Source: Streptomyces clavifer | GTDB lineage: Bacteria; Actinomycetota; Actinomycetes; Streptomycetales; Streptomycetaceae | NCBI GenBank assembly: GCA_014651175.1 | Contig: BMWJ01000018.1 | Location: 33,446-97,445 of the forward strand | Direction: 5' to 3' | Length of the DNA stretch: 64,000 nt | Part shown: one piece after another, positions 35,792 to 44,062 of the stretch | Position numbering within the stretch: position 1 is the stretch's first letter | Layout of the letters: each line of letters starts with the position of its first letter | The notes under the pieces: generated by a model | The model's database searches: none | The model's input: the letters and a program-made list of their open reading frames with translations, nothing else | Told to the model about the DNA's origin: nothing | Translations under genes and position numbers: made by a program

Positions 35792-37447
35792 ATGAAGAAC
35801 ACCATGGGGCGTAAAGAGAAATACGATGTGGCCATCCTCGGCAGCGGTATGGCCGGCGGTATGCTCGGTGCCGTCCTGGCGAGGAACGGGGTCAAGGTCC
35901 TGCTGCTGGATGCCGGGACGCACCCGCGGTTCGCCGTCGGTGAGTCGACTATTCCGTATACCTCGGGAATGACCCGGCTCGTCGCCGATCGCTACCAGGT
36001 TCCCGAACTCAGGGCGCTTTCCAGCTTCAAGGGAATCCGGGACAAGGTGTCGCGCAACTGCGGCCAGAAGCAGAACTTCGGCTTCGTCTACCACCGTGAG
36101 GGCCGGTCCCAGAACGCCCAGGAGATCAATCAGCTGGTGGTGCCCTCCGTGCTGCGCACGGAGACCCACCTGTTCCGGCAGGACATCGACGCGTACCTCT
36201 TCCACGTCGCGGTCAAGTACGGGGCCCACCCGCGGCTCAACACCCGGATCGTCGACATCGAGACGGACCCGGACACCGGCGCCGTGCTGCGCACGGACGG
36301 CGGCGAGGAGTTCCGCGCCAGCTACGTGGTGGACGGAAGCGGATTCCGCTCACCGCTGGCCGAGAAGTTCTCCCTGCGGGAGACGCCCACCCGGGCCAGG
36401 ACGCACTCGCGGTGCCTGTTCACGCACATGACGGGCGTGGAGGCCTTCGACAAGTCGCCCGCGGCGCGGGCCCACGACCAGCCGAACCCCTGGCACCACG
36501 GCACACTGCACCACGTCTTCGACGGCGGCTGGCTGTGGGTCATCCCGTTCGACAACCACGCGGACTCCCTCAACCCGCTGTGCAGCGTGGGCCTCACCCT
36601 GGACCCGCGGGTGTTCCCCAAGGGCGACCAGACCCCCCAGCAGGAGTTCGACGACTTCCTGCAGCGGTTCCCGGAGATCGCCCACCAGTTCCGCGGTGCC
36701 AGGTCGGTGCGCCCCTGGGTCTCCACCGGCCGGCTCCAGTACTCCGCCAAGCAGGTCGTCGGCGAACGGTTCTGCCTCACCTCCCACGCGGCAGGCTTCA
36801 TCGACGCCCTGTACTCGCGCGGCCTGACCAACACGCTCGAACTGGTCAATTCCCTGGGCTGGCGCATCATCCAGGCATCCAAGGACGGTGACTGGTCCAT
36901 GGAGCGGTTCGGATACCTGGAAGAACTCCAGCAGGGCCTGTTCGACTTCCACGACGACATCGTCTACAGCTCGTTCGTGGGATTCGGCGACTACGAGCTG
37001 TGGAACGCGGTCAACCGCACCTGGATGCTCGGCACCATGCTCGGAAACGTCATGCTGGAGGACGCCTACTACCGGTTCGAACGCACCGGGGACGACGCCG
37101 TGTTCCGGGAGCTGGAGACGCACGGGCACCCGGGGTCACCGCTCCCGGTCAGCTCCGGCTTCAACGAGATGGGGCGGATCACCAGGGAGCTGTGCCGCGA
37201 GGTCGAGGCGGGCACCGAACGGCCCGGTGACGCTGCCCAGAAGATTCTGACCTACATCCGTGACGCAGATTTCATCGCCCCGTCATTCAAATTCGGAGAA
37301 CGCGACACCCGGTGCTTCGCCATGTCTCCCGCCAAGATGGCGATGAATGCCCGATGGTGCCGGAACGACGCCCCGCCGGAAATCGGAAAGCGCATGATCA
37401 ACGCCAGTAAGGGGCTCGTGCGGATGCGCCTTCGGGCCGGTAGATGA
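35792..37447 (+). CDS. FAD-dependent halogenase 2 (adjacent to the PKS)
   Basis: A 551-residue flavin-dependent halogenase. The FAD motif GSGMAGG lies at residues 17-23, GES in VGESTIPYT, and the WxWxIP signature reads WLWVIP (residues 247-252). It is about 125 residues longer than halogenase 1 and only distantly similar, so the two are not a recent duplication. From memory, the published neocarzilin cluster has one FAD halogenase gene (ORF3) immediately upstream of three PKS genes; this gene holds that position. Its likely substrate is the polyketide-derived methyl ketone or its beta-keto precursor. The start is uncertain: GAGGAGA at 35784-35790 is very close to ATG 35792 and rather far from ATG 35804. 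Confidence 0.9.
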   Translation: MKNTMGRKEKYDVAILGSGMAGGMLGAVLARNGVKVLLLDAGTHPRFAVGESTIPYTSGMTRLVADRYQVPELRALSSFKGIRDKVSRNCGQKQNFGFVYHREGRSQNAQEINQLVVPSVLRTETHLFRQDIDAYLFHVAVKYGAHPRLNTRIVDIETDPDTGAVLRTDGGEEFRASYVVDGSGFRSPLAEKFSLRETPTRARTHSRCLFTHMTGVEAFDKSPAARAHDQPNPWHHGTLHHVFDGGWLWVIPFDNHADSLNPLCSVGLTLDPRVFPKGDQTPQQEFDDFLQRFPEIAHQFRGARSVRPWVSTGRLQYSAKQVVGERFCLTSHAAGFIDALYSRGLTNTLELVNSLGWRIIQASKDGDWSMERFGYLEELQQGLFDFHDDIVYSSFVGFGDYELWNAVNRTWMLGTMLGNVMLEDAYYRFERTGDDAVFRELETHGHPGSPLPVSSGFNEMGRITRELCREVEAGTERPGDAAQKILTYIRDADFIAPSFKFGERDTRCFAMSPAKMAMNARWCRNDAPPEIGKRMINASKGLVRMRLRAGR

Positions 37448-37664
37448 CCCCACCCCTATCGCTCCTCTAGGGGACCCCGGGAATTCCCGCCACTCGATGG
37501 GGGAGGGGGTATTCCCGGGGATGGTCGGCTCATATTCTGAAGTGCAGGCGAGCAGCGGATATCCGGCTAGGGAAAAGCAGCCGTCGAGGCCCCGGAACGC
37601 GCTTGCACCTCCCGGCGCGGCACGGTCGGGACCGGCCTATCACTCCAGGACGAGAAGGCAGCGA
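37448..37664 (+). promoter_or_regulatory. Gap before the PKS operon, with an inverted repeat
   Basis: 217 bases between halogenase 2 and the first PKS gene. CCCCTA (37453-37458) and TAGGGG (37468-37473) can form a small hairpin just after the halogenase stop, possibly a weak terminator or attenuator. The rest is non-coding in composition and long enough to hold the promoter of the 24-kb PKS operon. GAAGG near 37653 is the ribosome site of the PKS gene. Confidence 0.4.
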
Positions 37665-40600
37665 ATGAACCCGCACGCACCGCTTGACCCCGCGGACCTG
37701 ATCGCCGTCGTCGGCATGGCCGGCCGGTTCCCAGGAGCGCCGGACACCGACAGTCTCTGGAAGCTCATGACGGACCGTCGGGAAGCCGTCGGCCCCGTCC
37801 CGCCGGAGCGCTGGGACAGCGCCGCCCAGCTCGACCCGCAACTGCGCATCCCCGCGGTCGGCGGCTTCCTGGACGACATCGACCTCTTCGACGCGGGATT
37901 CTTCGGCGTATCACCCCGCGAGGCCGCCGCCATGGATCCTCAGCAGCGTCTGCTCCTGGAGGTGGGGTGGCGTGCCCTCGAAGACGCGGGCCAGCGGGTC
38001 GCCGATCTCGCCGGCAGCCGTACGGGTGTCTACGTGGCGACGGTCTGGCACGACTACGAACTCCTGCGCAAGGCGCGCGGCGCCCGCCACACCTCGCACA
38101 CGCTGGTGGGTACCGGACGCGACATCCTCGCCAACCGGCTGTCGTACTTCATGAAGCTGCGCGGACCGAGCCTGGCCGTCGACACCGGCTGCTCCTCCGG
38201 ACTGGTCGGGCTCGACCTGGCGGCCCGGGCCCTGCGCCAGGGAGACATCGAAGCGGCGATCGTCGGCAGCACCAACCTGATGATGGACCCCCATGTGACC
38301 GTGGGACTGACCCACTTCGGAGGCCTGTCACCCGACGGGCGCTGCGCCTCCTTCGCCAAGTCGGCCAACGGCTTCGTCCGGGGCGAGGGCGTCGCCGCGG
38401 TGTACCTGAAGACGCTGAGCCGGGCGCTGGAGGACGGCGACCGCGTGCACGGTGTCCTCGTCAGCACCCTGACGAACAACGACGGCGGCGGCCACAGCCT
38501 GGTGAGCCCGAGCCAGGAGGGGCAGGAGGACCTGCTGCGCCGCAGCTACGGGCACCGGACCGTGCCCGCCGCGGCCCTCTCGTACGTCGAGGCCCACGGC
38601 ACCGGGACCAAGCGCGGCGACCCGACCGAGGCCGGCGCGCTCGGCGCCGTCCTCGGCCTGGCACGACCAGCCGGAGATCCGCTGCCGATCGGTTCGGTGA
38701 AGACCAACATCGGTCACCTGGAGGGCAGTTCCGGACTGGCGGGGCTGATCAAGGTACTGCTCTCGCTGCGCCACCGGATCGTGCCCCCGACCCTGCACGC
38801 CGAAGAGCTGAACCCCGACATCCCCTTCGACGAGCTGAATCTCCAGGTCGTACGGGAACCCCTGCGGCTGCCCGCCGACGGGCCCGTCTACCTCGGCGTC
38901 AACTCCTTCGGATGGGGCGGCACGAACGCCCACGTCGTCGTCGCGAGCCCGCCTCCGGAGGCGGCGGACGCTCCGCGCACCCCGGCGTCCCCGGCCACCG
39001 GTCTGCCCCCGGTCGTCACCCTCTCCGCCCGGCGGGCGCCGCTGCTCGCCCGGCGGGCCGCGCAGTTGCACGACCAGCTCGCCGCCCAGGAAGCCGATGC
39101 CACCGATGTGGCCGGCGCCCTGGCGTGGCGTCGCGACCACTTCGCCGACCGGGCGGCATTCGTCGCCCACGGCACCCAGGAGCTGAGCAGCGCACTCGCG
39201 GCACTCGCCGGGCCCTCCGCCGAAGGCGCCGAGACGGCCGGCGTGGTCACCGGACGTGCGACACCGCGCGGCAGGACCGCCTTCGTCTTCCCGGGGCAGG
39301 GCTCGCAGTGGCGCGACATGGGACACCGGCTCTACCGCGACAGCGGCCTGTTCGCCTCCGTCATCGACCGCTGCGCCAAGGCGCTCGCCCCCCACGTCGA
39401 CTGGGACCTGCTGGACATCTTCGTCGGAGGCACGGCGGACGGTGGTGCACCGGCCGGCAGCACACCGGACGGCGGCACACCGGACGGCCTCGCGGCCGGC
39501 GACGGCATCGCCGGAAGCTGGACCGGGCGCACCGACGTGCTCCAGCCCGCCCTGTGGGCGATGTCGCTCGGTCTGGCCGAGCTGTGGAAGGCGTCGGGCG
39601 TCGCCCCCGACGTCGTGGTGGGCACCAGTCAGGGCGAGATCACCGCGGCCACCTTCGCGGGCGTCCTCTCCTACGACGACGCCGCCCTGATCCTGGCCCG
39701 CCGCGGCGCCCTCATCGCCGACCGGGTGTCGGGGCACGGGCTGATGCTCGCCGTCGACCTCGACCGCGAGGCCGCGGTGCGGGCGATGGAGGGGTTCGAG
39801 GACATGGTGTCCTTCGCCGCGCACAACGGCCCCCGCTCGTGCGTGCTCTCCGGCGACAGGGACCACATCCTGGCCCTGAAGGAACTGCTGGAGGCCGAGG
39901 GGACTTACTGCGGCCTGGTCAACATCGACTACGCCTCGCACAGTGCGGGGATGGACGCGCTGAGCGAGGATCTCGTGTCCGCGCTGGCCCCCGTCCGGCC
40001 GGGAGCGGGAACCACTCCGGTCATGTCGACCGTCCACGCCCGACTGGTGGAGGGCACCGAACTCGACGCGGACTACTGGGTCCAGAACCTGTGCCGACCC
40101 ATCGAGTTCGTCACGTCGATGACGGAGCTCTTCGACAGCGGCGTCACCCATGTGGTGGAGGTCAGCCCGCACCCGGTGATCTTCCCGTCGCTGGAACAGC
40201 TCGCGGCCGGACACTCCACGACGCCCGCCGTCCTGACCACCCTGCGCCGTCAGCAGGGCGGCGTCGACGACTTCGCCCGTGCCCTCGCCCGCGGCTACAC
40301 CACCGGCCTCGAACCGTTCGGGGCACTGCCCCGGGACAGCCGTTACCCGGTCCCCGGCTACCCCCTGGAGCGGGACAGCTTCTGGCCCGCCCCGGGCAGA
40401 CGCCGCACCACCGGAGCCGCCCAGGGCTTCGAGGCCCCGCTCACCCCGGCTCCCGGCCGGCCCGGCGTCTGGCAGGGCGCCCTGGAACTCTCCCTGGAGG
40501 ACCAGCCCTGGCTGGGCGACCACAAGCTGTACGACACCCCCGTGCTGCCGGGTGCCGGGATGCTGGCCCTGGTGCTGCACACCGCTCTGGCCCGGACCGG

Positions 40601-43600
40601 CGCGGTGCCCGGCAGGCTGGCCGATGTCGCCTTCCGCAAGCAGGTGACGCTGGGCCAGGAGGCCGCGCGGTTCACCACCGAATGGCAGGACACCCCGGCA
40701 GGGGGCGACCTGCGGCTGCTGTCCCTCCCCGAGGGCGCCGCCGCATGGGACGTCATCGCCACGGCGCGCGCGCACCAGCGGGAGAGCACCAGGTCCGCGC
40801 CCGTGTTCCCCGAGTGGGCCACCGGACTCGAGTCCGCCGACCCGGAGGACTTCTACCGCCGGTGCGCCGAGCGTGGCCAGGTCTACGGCCCGGCCTTCCA
40901 GCGCGTCCGGAGCCTGTACCGGAACCCCGCGGCGGACGAGGCGCTCGGCGAGGTCCGCCTCGACGGGAAACTCGGGGCGGGCAACCGGCCGCACGTCCTG
41001 CACCCGGCCCTCTGGGACGCCGCGCTACAGGTCTGCCTGGCGCTCGACGAGGGCGATGCGGCGTTGATGCCGACGGCCGTACGGTCCGTCCACATCCTCT
41101 CCGCCCCGCCGGAACCCGTCGGATCCCTCTGGTCGCACGTACTGCGCCGCGAGGACGGCACGCTCGACGTGTACATCTTCGACGCCGGGCGGAACCCGCT
41201 GCTGGTGATGGAGGGCCTGGTGCTCCAGCCGCTGCCCGGCGGCGACGGGCACGACGCCGACGCGGACCGGCTGCACCGCATCCGCTGGAGCGAGACCGCC
41301 GCGGACGCGACCGCCCAAGTGCCCGTGCAGGGACGGTGGATCGTCTGCGGCGGCACCGACGCCATGGCGCAGGCACTGGCGGGCGCGCTGAGCAGCAGGG
41401 GTGCGGAGGTCAGCCACCTCGGCACCGACGCCTGCCCGGCGGAGTCGCTGGGCGACGTGTCCGACGCCGCCGGTGTCGTGTTCGTCGCGCCGCGCTCCTC
41501 GGCCGGCCCCGACGCGCAGCAGCGCGGCCTGGGCCACCTCACCTCCGTCATCCGGACCTGTGCGGGCCTGGCCACCCTGCCCCGGCTCACGGTGGTCACC
41601 GACCGCGCCCAGGCGGCCGACGGCACGGAGACGCCCGATCCCGGCGCCGCGCTCTACTGGGGCTACGGCCGTGTCGCACAGCGCGAGCACTCCGAGCTGG
41701 AGCCCCGCCTCATCGACGTGGACGCCTCCGACCCCGACTGGGCCGGAGCGTGTGCGGCGGCGATCGTCACCACCGGGGGAGCGGACCAGCTGGCCCTGCG
41801 CCACGGACGGCAGTTGGCGGCCCGTATCACCCGGGGCGCCACCGACGAACCCGCCGTCCCCTCCGCGGCCCTGCCCGCCCGGCGCACCGTGAAGCAGCCC
41901 TTCCGGATCGACCCCGTCCGGCGTGGCGGTCACACCGCGGCGGAGTTCCTGCCGCTGGTACGCCGGGCACCCGGCCCCGGGGAGGTCGAGATCGAGGTGA
42001 CCGCCGCCGTGCTGTCGCCCGCCGACGTACGCGAACCCGCGGCCGCCGGCAGGGCTCCGGCCACCGACGCCCCGAGGGCCGGCCGTGAGTGCGTCGGCAG
42101 GATCACCGCCGTGGGGCCGGACGTCTCCGCCCTGCGCACCGGCGACCGGGTCGTCGCCGTGTGCCCCGGCGCACTCGCCGGACACGCCCTGGCTCCGGCC
42201 GCCCACGTCCACCGGGTTCCCGAGCGGCTGAGCGACGCGGAGGCGGTGGCCCTGCCGCTGCCGGCGATGACGGCCTGGTACGCGCTGACCGAGGTGGGCC
42301 GCCTCACCCCGGGAGAGGCCGTACTCGTCCACTCGTCCTCCCTCCCGGACTCCCTCGCGGCCGTCCAGGTCGCACGGGGCCGGGGCGCCCGGGTCTTCGT
42401 CGCCGCGGTGCCGGGACCGGTGGCACGCGACCTGCTCCTCGGCGCGGGCGCCGAACTCGCCCTCGACGCGGAGGACTCCGGCTGGCCGGACGCGGTGCGC
42501 GGGGCCACCGGGGGCCGTGGCGCCGACGTGGTCGTGGGGCCGCGGACGGGTCCCGCCGCGCCGGAGGCCCGGGAACTGCTCGCCGAGGACGGCCGCCTCA
42601 TGGAGATCGCCGCAGCCGGCGCCGCCGTCGGCCCGTCCCTCGACCGAGAGGTCCTCCGCAAGGGTGCAGGCTTCTGCTCCGTCGATGTGGACGGACTGCG
42701 CGAGCGCAAACCCGCCACGTTCGCCCGGGTGCTCGAAGCCGTCTGGGCCATGGCCGCCGAGGGCCGGCTCACGCCGCTGCCGACGCACAGCCACGACTGC
42801 GCCGAGCAGAGCGGGAGCGCCGGGATCGCACACGACCACGGTCTGGCACGGCTGGTGCTCACCGGTCTCCGAGGCGTCGGCCACGTCGCCCCCGAACCGA
42901 TGCCGGGCGGCCGGTTCCGCGCCGACGGCAGCTACCTGATCACCGGAGGGCTCGGAGCCCTCGGCCTGTCACTGGCCGAGTTCCTCGCCGCGGACGGAGC
43001 CGGTTCCCTCGTGCTCGTCGGCCGCTCGGCCCCGGACGCCGAAGCCGCGGAGCGCATCGCCGCACTGCGCGAGCGGGGAGCCCGGGTCGAGACCCTGCGC
43101 TGCGACGTCACCGACCGTCCGGCCCTGCGCCAGGCGCTGGAAGGCCTGCGCGAAGGAGGCCTGCCACCGCTGCGCGGCGTGGTGCACGCGGCCGGTGTGC
43201 TCGCCGACGCCACGATCGCCCATGTCACACCGCGTCAGATCGCCAAGGTGCTCCAGCCCAAGGTGGACGGCGTCCGCAACCTCGACGCGGTCACCGCCAA
43301 GGACCCTCTGGACCTCTTCGTGATGTTCTCCTCCGCGGCGGCCCTGGTGGGCAACCCGGGCCAGGCGGCGTACTCCGCGGCCAACGCGTACCTGGACGCC
43401 TTCGCCGAGGCCCGCCGCATGCGCGGGCTGCCGGCCCTGAGCGTGCAGTGGGGCCCGTTCGCGGGCATCGGTCTCGCGGCGAAGGACAGCCAGGCAGGCG
43501 CTCGCCTCGGCGAACGCGGCCTGGAGAGCTTCTCGCCCGGCGAGGCGTGGGCCGCACTCGTCAGGCTGCTCCACCAGGACCGGCCGGTGGTCGGATACGT

Positions 43601-44006
43601 CCCCGTCGACACACGCCGGTGGTTCGACGCCTACCCCGGCACCGTCTCCCTCAGCGCGTGGAGCGAGCTGTACGCCGCCCTCGAGGAGGACAGCACCGCG
43701 GTCTCGGGCAGCGCCTTCCTGGACGCGCTGCTCCGGGCCCCGCAGGACGACCGCGCCGCCCTGGTGGAGGCCAAGGTGAGGGAGCTCGCCGCGCGGGTGC
43801 TGAGGCTCGATCCCGAACGCCTGGAACGGGACGCCCTGTTCGACTCGCTCGGCCTCGACTCACTCATGAGCCTCGAACTGCGCAACCGGCTGGAAGCGGC
43901 CTTCGGGCTGCGGCTCTCGCCGACCCTCCTGTGGACCTACGGCACCCTCCAGGCACTCTCCGGCGCCCTGCTCGCCCGGACGACTCCGACGGACGGGGCG
44001 CCGTGA
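37665..44006 (+). CDS. Type I PKS, module 1: KS-AT-DH-ER(degenerate)-KR-ACP
   Basis: A 2113-residue single-module PKS. KS: Cys176 (in DTGCSS rather than DTACSS), His311 and His351. AT: about residues 540-840, Ser655 in GTSQG (usually GHSxG) and YASH at 756-759, the motif linked to methylmalonyl-CoA rather than malonyl-CoA. DH: His953 in HKLYDTPVLP (the usual Gly replaced by Asp) with DxxxQ near 1118. ER: about 1410-1735, but the NADPH-binding GGVG loop is replaced by HSSSLPDSLA (about residues 1556-1565), so it is probably inactive. [10 protein letters not shown] near 1760 with Ser and Tyr intact. ACP: Ser2066 in GLDSLMS. ATG 37665 is preceded by GAAGG; in-frame sequence upstream is not coding. 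There is no separate loading module, so this module probably accepts the starter directly. It is the first gene of the operon; the downstream PKS genes follow closely. Confidence 0.93.
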   Translation: MNPHAPLDPADLIAVVGMAGRFPGAPDTDSLWKLMTDRREAVGPVPPERWDSAAQLDPQLRIPAVGGFLDDIDLFDAGFFGVSPREAAAMDPQQRLLLEVGWRALEDAGQRVADLAGSRTGVYVATVWHDYELLRKARGARHTSHTLVGTGRDILANRLSYFMKLRGPSLAVDTGCSSGLVGLDLAARALRQGDIEAAIVGSTNLMMDPHVTVGLTHFGGLSPDGRCASFAKSANGFVRGEGVAAVYLKTLSRALEDGDRVHGVLVSTLTNNDGGGHSLVSPSQEGQEDLLRRSYGHRTVPAAALSYVEAHGTGTKRGDPTEAGALGAVLGLARPAGDPLPIGSVKTNIGHLEGSSGLAGLIKVLLSLRHRIVPPTLHAEELNPDIPFDELNLQVVREPLRLPADGPVYLGVNSFGWGGTNAHVVVASPPPEAADAPRTPASPATGLPPVVTLSARRAPLLARRAAQLHDQLAAQEADATDVAGALAWRRDHFADRAAFVAHGTQELSSALAALAGPSAEGAETAGVVTGRATPRGRTAFVFPGQGSQWRDMGHRLYRDSGLFASVIDRCAKALAPHVDWDLLDIFVGGTADGGAPAGSTPDGGTPDGLAAGDGIAGSWTGRTDVLQPALWAMSLGLAELWKASGVAPDVVVGTSQGEITAATFAGVLSYDDAALILARRGALIADRVSGHGLMLAVDLDREAAVRAMEGFEDMVSFAAHNGPRSCVLSGDRDHILALKELLEAEGTYCGLVNIDYASHSAGMDALSEDLVSALAPVRPGAGTTPVMSTVHARLVEGTELDADYWVQNLCRPIEFVTSMTELFDSGVTHVVEVSPHPVIFPSLEQLAAGHSTTPAVLTTLRRQQGGVDDFARALARGYTTGLEPFGALPRDSRYPVPGYPLERDSFWPAPGRRRTTGAAQGFEAPLTPAPGRPGVWQGALELSLEDQPWLGDHKLYDTPVLPGAGMLALVLHTALARTGAVPGRLADVAFRKQVTLGQEAARFTTEWQDTPAGGDLRLLSLPEGAAAWDVIATARAHQRESTRSAPVFPEWATGLESADPEDFYRRCAERGQVYGPAFQRVRSLYRNPAADEALGEVRLDGKLGAGNRPHVLHPALWDAALQVCLALDEGDAALMPTAVRSVHILSAPPEPVGSLWSHVLRREDGTLDVYIFDAGRNPLLVMEGLVLQPLPGGDGHDADADRLHRIRWSETAADATAQVPVQGRWIVCGGTDAMAQALAGALSSRGAEVSHLGTDACPAESLGDVSDAAGVVFVAPRSSAGPDAQQRGLGHLTSVIRTCAGLATLPRLTVVTDRAQAADGTETPDPGAALYWGYGRVAQREHSELEPRLIDVDASDPDWAGACAAAIVTTGGADQLALRHGRQLAARITRGATDEPAVPSAALPARRTVKQPFRIDPVRRGGHTAAEFLPLVRRAPGPGEVEIEVTAAVLSPADVREPAAAGRAPATDAPRAGRECVGRITAVGPDVSALRTGDRVVAVCPGALAGHALAPAAHVHRVPERLSDAEAVALPLPAMTAWYALTEVGRLTPGEAVLVHSSSLPDSLAAVQVARGRGARVFVAAVPGPVARDLLLGAGAELALDAEDSGWPDAVRGATGGRGADVVVGPRTGPAAPEARELLAEDGRLMEIAAAGAAVGPSLDREVLRKGAGFCSVDVDGLRERKPATFARVLEAVWAMAAEGRLTPLPTHSHDCAEQSGSAGIAHDHGLARLVLTGLRGVGHVAPEPMPGGRFRADGSYLITGGLGALGLSLAEFLAADGAGSLVLVGRSAPDAEAAERIAALRERGARVETLRCDVTDRPALRQALEGLREGGLPPLRGVVHAAGVLADATIAHVTPRQIAKVLQPKVDGVRNLDAVTAKDPLDLFVMFSSAAALVGNPGQAAYSAANAYLDAFAEARRMRGLPALSVQWGPFAGIGLAAKDSQAGARLGERGLESFSPGEAWAALVRLLHQDRPVVGYVPVDTRRWFDAYPGTVSLSAWSELYAALEEDSTAVSGSAFLDALLRAPQDDRAALVEAKVRELAARVLRLDPERLERDALFDSLGLDSLMSLELRNRLEAAFGLRLSPTLLWTYGTLQALSGALLARTTPTDGAP
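39460..39488 (+). repeat. Short tandem repeat inside the module 1 AT domain
   Basis: GCACACCGGACGGC occurs at 39460-39473 and again at 39475-39488, a 15-base period within a longer Gly/Pro/Asp/Thr-rich insertion (about 39425-39515). It encodes a flexible loop (STPDGGTPDG) in the AT before the VLQPALWAM helix, where most ATs have only a short loop. The period keeps the frame, so slippage would change loop length without breaking the gene. Confidence 0.7.
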
Positions 44007-44062
44007 TGGCCGGCACGACAGGCCGTCCGGCGCACCCCGGCCCTCTACCGCAAGGAACCCCG

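Noticed and set aside
38178-38200. KS of module 1 as an inactive KSQ-type loading domain
   Set aside because: The sequence is DTGCSS, so the catalytic Cys and both His are retained; only the neighbouring Ala is changed to Gly.
42089-44062. Long in-frame extension upstream of the second PKS gene
   Set aside because: It overlaps the ER-KR-ACP part of module 1 in another frame and translates to Arg/Pro-rich sequence; real PKS homology begins only after 44063.
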